Shown: one piece after another, positions 8,312-11,545 of the stretch
Numbering within the stretch: position 1 is the stretch's first letter
How the letters are laid out: each line of letters opens with the position of its first letter
Assembly: GCA_020636775.1 (NCBI GenBank)
Contig: JACJXF010000026.1
Span: forward strand, 1-11,545
Reading direction: 5' to 3'
Length of the DNA: 11,545 nt
Source: Bacteroidales bacterium
GTDB taxonomy: Bacteria; Bacteroidota; Bacteroidia; Bacteroidales; GCA-2748055
The notes under the pieces: generated by a model
Database searches by the model: none
What the model was told of the DNA's origin: nothing
The model's input: the letters and a program-made list of their open reading frames with translations, nothing else
Made by a program: the position numbers and the translations under genes

Positions 8312-9883
8312 TCAGATTATTATATATGCTTTTGACATTTCAGTATATTCACGAACTTGTTCTTCTTCCCAATTTTGATCTTTTTTCAATTCTTTGGCCA
8401 TGATAGAGGCAACTTGTTTTGCCATAGTAACTGAAGCTTTTGCATCCAGAAATAAAATTCTGATACGGCGGGCAAGCACATCATCAATGGTTCTGGCCAT
8501 TTCTTTTCTAACAGCCCACACAACTTCACCTATCGTAAATTCGAAATCTTTATGCAGTCTTTTTTCATATTCGGGATTTTCTTTTTGCAATTGAAGAATC
8601 TCATCCTGATCGCTGCCGTAAATATGCATCCAATGGCTTCTGTCGGTAGTTTTCTTATAACCGTGAATTTTTAATTTTTTAGTTTGACAAGCCTTAAATG
8701 CTATTTTATTCGTTTTAATGGCAAGGTTCACTGTTTCCTCTGCCATAACTCTGTAGGTAGTCCATTTCCCTCCGGTAATAGTTATCAGACCCGATTTGGA
8801 AGCCAATAATTTATGGCTGCGTGAAATCTCTTTTGTTTTAGTCTCATCTGCATGTTTAGCTGGAGCTGCCAGTGGTCTTAATCCGGCAAAGACACAAAGT
8901 ACATCTTTCCTTTGAGGTTGTTTCGTTAAATACCGACCGGCAGTTTCTAAAATAAAATCAACTTCTTCGTCCAATGCTTTGGGTTCTAAAACAAAGTCTT
9001 TTACAGGTATATCCGTAGTCCCAAGTATTATTCGATTGTGCCATGGAACACCAAACATTACTCTTCCATCACTGGTTTTAGGAATCATTATGGCATCTTC
9101 ACCACCCAGAAATGAACTGTCCACAACCAAATGTACTCCCTGACTAGGTCTTACCATTGGCTGCTCATTTGGATTGTCCATTTTGATGATATCGTCGACA
9201 AAAATACCGGTAGCATTAATAATATTATGTCCTTTTATATTTATTGAAACTCCGTTGAGGACATCGTTAACGGTAACTCCGGAAACCTTTCCATCCTGAT
9301 CTTTCAATAATCCCGTAACTTCAGCATAATTGAGAGCTATGGCTCCATTTTCAACAGCAGTCTGCATCAGATTGATAGCCAAACGCGAATCATCAAATTG
9401 TCCATCCTGATAAGAAACACCTCCTTTAAGATTCTTTTGTACAATCTGTGGAACATGCTTAATTACCTGTTTTTTACTCATGGGTAGCGAACGTCCAAGC
9501 CTCATTCTTCCGGATAGTAAATCATATACTGTCAGGCCAATGGTATAAAATGGTTTTTCCCACCAAAGGTAGTTCCCAATGATAAAACGTTGGTTTTTTA
9601 CTAAATGTGGAGCATTCCTGCTCAAGTATCCTCTTTCCCTTAGTGCTTCTCTAACTAATGTAACGTCTCCCTTTTGAAGGTAACGAACGCCTCCGTGAAC
9701 TAGTTTTGTACTTCTGCTTGATGTGGCTTTAGCAAAATCAGATTGTTCCAGTAATACTGTTCTATATCCGCGGCTGGCAGCATCAACAGCAATACCCAAT
9801 CCTGTTGCACCACCTCCGATGATAATAAAATCAAAAGTATCGCCAGACTCCTTCAATTGCTTTATATAATTTTCTCTATCCAT
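8312..9883 (-). CDS. glpD: FAD-dependent glycerol-3-phosphate dehydrogenase
   Basis: A 523-residue membrane-associated flavoenzyme that oxidises glycerol-3-phosphate to dihydroxyacetone phosphate and passes electrons to the quinone pool. The FAD-binding dinucleotide fold is at the N-terminus: FIIIGGGATGLGIAVDAASRG with G23, G25 and G28 as the GxGxxG core and E46 closing the second strand. The GlpD-specific stretch TSSRSTKLVHGGVRYL follows at 54-69. Further family motifs are FDDSRLA at about 164-170, VRPSQGVHLV, GTTDIP and FAGLRPL, then TGGKWTTYR at about 376-384. The C-terminal helical DAO_C domain covers about 395-515. Length is close to E. coli GlpD (501). It is the first gene of the leftward operon, has an AT-rich leader without a Shine-Dalgarno sequence, and is divergent from the regulator gene. 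Confidence 0.96.
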   Translation of the reverse strand: MDRENYIKQLKESGDTFDFIIIGGGATGLGIAVDAASRGYRTVLLEQSDFAKATSSRSTKLVHGGVRYLQKGDVTLVREALRERGYLSRNAPHLVKNQRFIIGNYLWWEKPFYTIGLTVYDLLSGRMRLGRSLPMSKKQVIKHVPQIVQKNLKGGVSYQDGQFDDSRLAINLMQTAVENGAIALNYAEVTGLLKDQDGKVSGVTVNDVLNGVSINIKGHNIINATGIFVDDIIKMDNPNEQPMVRPSQGVHLVVDSSFLGGEDAIMIPKTSDGRVMFGVPWHNRIILGTTDIPVKDFVLEPKALDEEVDFILETAGRYLTKQPQRKDVLCVFAGLRPLAAPAKHADETKTKEISRSHKLLASKSGLITITGGKWTTYRVMAEETVNLAIKTNKIAFKACQTKKLKIHGYKKTTDRSHWMHIYGSDQDEILQLQKENPEYEKRLHKDFEFTIGEVVWAVRKEMARTIDDVLARRIRILFLDAKASVTMAKQVASIMAKELKKDQNWEEEQVREYTEMSKAYIII

Positions 9884-9930
9884 TAATAATTTTATTATAT
9901 AAAAGTGTAGAATATGGTTTTTATGATAAC

Positions 9931-9938
9931 CAAATATA
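9931..9938 (-). promoter_or_regulatory. Candidate -7 box of the glp operon promoter
   Basis: On the minus strand this reads TATATTTG, a full match to the Bacteroidetes -7 consensus TAnnTTTG. It would put the transcription start near 9924 and give a leader of about 40 nt before the glpD ATG. There is no good TTG at the expected -33 position; a GTTTC (minus strand, 9960-9964) lies 21 bp upstream and overlaps the first operator-like repeat, so bound repressor would cover the -33 region. Confidence 0.6.
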
Positions 9939-9955
9939 CAACAATATTAATATAA

Positions 9956-10006
9956 AAATGAAACTTAAAAGAAATAAAATGAAATAAAATATACACGAAA
10001 TGAAAC
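9956..10006. promoter_or_regulatory. Three direct repeats at 21-bp period, candidate GlpR operator
   Basis: AAATGAAA followed by C or T occurs at 9956-9964 (C), 9977-9985 (T) and 9998-10006 (C), so the starts are exactly 21 bp apart, two helical turns, which puts the copies on the same face of DNA. On the minus strand the unit reads (G/A)TTTCATTT, resembling the TTTCRTTTY unit known from E. coli AgaR sites of the DeoR family. Extra GAAAT copies lie at 9971 and 9997. The array starts at the -33 region of the leftward promoter and extends upstream. The surrounding DNA is very A-rich, so chance similarity is a risk, but the exact spacing argues against it. Binding by the neighbouring regulator is inference. 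Confidence 0.5.
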
Positions 10007-10072
10007 ATACATCTTTTATTTGATTGTTTTTTAAGCTTTTTCACTCATTTTCTTTCTTTAGCTTTTTTAGTT

Positions 10073-10080
10073 TATATTTG
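10073..10080 (+). promoter_or_regulatory. Candidate -7 box of the glpR promoter
   Basis: TATATTTG, identical to the box on the opposite strand for glpD, matches TAnnTTTG. It would start transcription near 10087 and leave a leader of about 31 nt before the ATG at 10118. The upstream -33 zone (about 10049-10053) is only T-rich, without a clear TTG. Confidence 0.55.
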
Positions 10081-10117
10081 TATTGACTAGCAGACTTGGT
10101 CCATTTAATTCTAATTT

Positions 10118-10882
10118 ATGAGAAACATTGCAAAACGTCATAAAGCCATTTTAAATGAATTACACAAGGAAGGTTATATAGCCGTTAAAGACCTTAGTAA
10201 TTTACTTGGTGTTTCGGAAGTAACGATTCGTAAGGACTTAAAAGAACTTGAAAACCGAAAATTATTACTACGCAATTCAGGGAGTGCCAGTCTTTTAAGT
10301 TCTTTGATTACTGACAGACACATTGATGAGAAGGAAAAAGTTCAGGTAGATGAAAAACTTCGCATTGCTTTGGCTGCAAAAAGTTTGTTGAGGAAAAACG
10401 ACAAGATAATTATAGCTTCGGGGACTACATTACTTAGTTTTGCGGAAAAAATAGACTTTGCCAGTCCGCTTACCGTCATCACATCTTCCGTAAAAGTTTC
10501 TCTTATTTTAAGCTATCTACCGAATATAGAAGTGATACAATTGGGAGGCGCAATGCGGAAAAGTTCGGCATCTGTTATCGGACCATATGCCGAAACTTTA
10601 CTGACTGAATTAAACTGCAATAAACTTTTCATCGGCGCAGACGGAATTGACCTTGATTTTGGAGTCACAACCAGTAATATTGCCGAAGCGCACCTCAATC
10701 AGTACATGATAAATTCTGCTCAGGAAGTTATTGTTTTAACTGATTCAACTAAATTCAGAAAACGAGGCTTTGGAAAGATTTGTAATATTAACCAGGTTCA
10801 CCATATTATTACCGATTTGGATGCTCCCCAGAAGGATGTTCAATTAATAATGGAAATGGGAATTAAGGTTACCCTGGTTTGA
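10118..10882 (+). CDS. glpR: DeoR-family transcriptional regulator, probable glycerol-3-phosphate repressor
   Basis: A 254-residue cytoplasmic regulator of the usual DeoR length. The N-terminal winged helix-turn-helix spans about 5-58, with VKDLSNLLGVSEVTIRKDL as the HTH and KELENRKLLLR as the wing. The usual HGGA after the wing is replaced by NSGSAS (53-58). The C-terminal DeoRC sensor domain (about 75-232) keeps SGTT (101-104), LGGAMR (142-147), GADGID (173-178) and E190; the Asp that normally precedes SGTT is Ala100. Such domains bind sugar phosphates; glycerol-3-phosphate is inferred from the divergent glpD-glpT. It most likely represses the leftward operon by binding the 21-bp-spaced repeats in the divergent region, and perhaps its own promoter. 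Assignment to DeoR is firm, the glpR name is contextual. Confidence 0.88.
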   Translation: MRNIAKRHKAILNELHKEGYIAVKDLSNLLGVSEVTIRKDLKELENRKLLLRNSGSASLLSSLITDRHIDEKEKVQVDEKLRIALAAKSLLRKNDKIIIASGTTLLSFAEKIDFASPLTVITSSVKVSLILSYLPNIEVIQLGGAMRKSSASVIGPYAETLLTELNCNKLFIGADGIDLDFGVTTSNIAEAHLNQYMINSAQEVIVLTDSTKFRKRGFGKICNINQVHHIITDLDAPQKDVQLIMEMGIKVTLV

Positions 10883-10954
10883 TTTACACTGCTCCTTAGT
10901 TGCACCTGCTTGGAAAACACTTAAGTTTGGATTTATTGAATATATTGCATTTAT

Positions 10955-10971
10955 AGAAATTTTTAATTTCT
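10955..10971 (+). terminator. Weak AT-rich hairpin downstream of glpR
   Basis: AGAAAT (10955-10960) and ATTTCT (10966-10971) form a 6-bp stem with a 5-nt loop, followed by a T-rich stretch (GGCTTTTCTGCTTTTTATTTT). It lies about 70 nt after the glpR stop and is the only terminator-like structure seen there. The stem has just one G-C pair, so it may not terminate transcription efficiently. Confidence 0.25.
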
Positions 10972-11303
10972 GGCTTTTCTGCTTTTTATTTTGATTCTTA
11001 TCCTAAATTTTCTTCCACATTTCCCGATTAGGGAACTATTCTATCTGTTTTATTATTTTTTTACTTACCTAATCCAAACTTGCATGGATACTATTTCGGA
11101 CATTCAGGAAATGTGCTCAAGCGTAAATTTGGCGGTCAAAAGAGAGATTGTTGGTTCTGTCTTTCTTGAATCTATAGTACTTTAAAATAGAAATTTTGAA
11201 CTCAAAAAATGAATGAAATGATCAAGTTACTTTGACCTTTCCTCGAAGAGTGGTGATTGCTTATGTGAAGAACTCAATTTGTATGAAATCCTCGTGCTAA
11301 AAA

Positions 11304-11337
11304 CTCACATTCCAAAAAGACAAGGTTTGAGTGTGAG
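11304..11337. repeat. Inverted repeat (9-12 bp stem) in unassigned region
   Basis: CTCACATTC (11304-11312) pairs with GAGTGTGAG (11329-11337) over nine positions with one G-T wobble; skipping C11313, AAA (11314-11316) also pairs with TTT (11326-11328). It is the strongest stem in the right-hand non-coding block and has no T-tract after it on either side, so it does not look like an ordinary terminator. Confidence 0.45.
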
Positions 11338-11346
11338 ACCAGATCA

Positions 11347-11388
11347 AGAGGTAAAAGAGCGGACATAATCCCAGAACCCTCTTACTCT
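11347..11388. repeat. Second possible stem-loop in unassigned region
   Basis: AAGAG (11355-11359) pairs with CTCTT (11379-11383), and with small bulges GT (11351-11352) pairs with AC (11384-11385) and AGA (11347-11349) with TCT (11386-11388), around a 19-nt loop. It starts 9 nt after the previous stem. Bulges make it less certain than that stem. Confidence 0.3.
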
Positions 11389-11452
11389 ATACTCAAACTC
11401 CAAACTGATATTGTTCCCGGCATACGTCTACCAATTACTCACCCGATTTCAT

Positions 11453-11474
11453 AGGGCTTGCGAGCTCTTGCCCT
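11453..11474. repeat. Third possible stem-loop, GC-rich
   Basis: AGGGC (11453-11457) pairs with GCCCT (11470-11474) around a 12-nt loop that itself contains the palindrome GAGCTC (11462-11467). Its GC content stands out from the AT-rich surroundings. Confidence 0.3.
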
Positions 11475-11545
11475 GTGGTCATTCGATTCCGCCATCTGAT
11501 GATAACATTTAAAATTGGGAAAAAGAAAAATATATTGATAAAAGT

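Larger units (their letters stand above)
10883..11545. other. Region of 663 bp without a convincing gene
   Basis: After the glpR stop no frame gives a believable protein. The first 300 bases are AT-rich; a 64-codon frame at 10991-11185 has a leucine, phenylalanine and tyrosine-rich start, no recognisable motif and no promoter or initiation signal, and is probably chance. From about 11220 to 11505 composition becomes less AT-rich and three possible stem-loops occur, but all six frames are interrupted by stops. This part may be a structured RNA, a decayed mobile element or the edge of a neighbouring unit; it was not recognised. Confidence 0.6.

Noticed and set aside
9971..9990. Tandem 10-bp repeat GAAATAAAAT x2 as a separate operator or satellite.
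   Set aside because: Low-complexity A-rich sequence; part of it belongs to the 21-bp-spaced repeats, and no independent significance is visible.
10991..11185. 64-codon frame right of glpR, rich in Leu, Phe and Tyr.
   Set aside because: No motif, no promoter-like box or plausible initiation context, and composition explained by T-rich spacer; treated as chance.
11400..11500. A tRNA or group II intron fragment in the GC-richer block.
   Set aside because: A D-arm-like stretch on the minus strand (GGTGAGTAATTGGTAGAC) has no matching acceptor, anticodon or T arms, and no intron domain V could be found.

Overview
The window looks like a chromosomal segment of an AT-rich member of the Bacteroidetes. 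The clues are secreted hydrolases of types common in that phylum (a metallophosphoesterase with the N- and C-terminal accessory domains often seen there, an IPT/TIG-bearing lipoprotein and an arylsulfatase A-like enzyme), AT-rich leaders without Shine-Dalgarno sequences, and two TATATTTG hexamer-type boxes that fit the Bacteroidetes -7 consensus TAnnTTTG. Genus cannot be fixed from this sequence.

Layout: seven genes run leftward as one tightly packed array from 9883 to beyond the left edge. In transcription order they are glpD (8312-9883), glpT (6852-8306), a secreted HAD phosphatase (5892-6821), a secreted glycerophosphodiester phosphodiesterase (4656-5843), a secreted sulfatase (3243-4604), a lipoprotein metallophosphoesterase with an IPT/TIG domain (1215-3227), and a second, paralogous metallophosphoesterase (1-1199, C-terminus outside the window). 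Gaps are 5, 30, 48, 51, 15 and 15 nt, consistent with a single operon. A DeoR/GlpR-type regulator (10118-10882) is divergently transcribed. The 234-bp divergent region carries a -7 box for each side and three copies of AAATGAAA spaced exactly 21 bp apart, the best candidate for the regulator's operator. To the right, 10883-11545 has no convincing gene; its last 300 bases are less AT-rich and contain several possible stem-loops of unknown nature.

Reading the locus as a pathway (inference): exported hydrolases would cut phosphodiester, phosphomonoester and sulfate ester bonds in glycerol-containing polar head groups or polymers. The GDPD would free glycerol-3-phosphate, GlpT would import it in exchange for phosphate, and GlpD would oxidise it to dihydroxyacetone phosphate while reducing quinone. 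The DeoR regulator would derepress the set when glycerol phosphate is present. The unusual part is the extension of a standard glpD-glpT module with five exported hydrolases, including a sulfatase and a duplicated metallophosphoesterase. No glycerol kinase, glycerol facilitator, SusC/SusD pair or sulfatase-maturing enzyme is present here.
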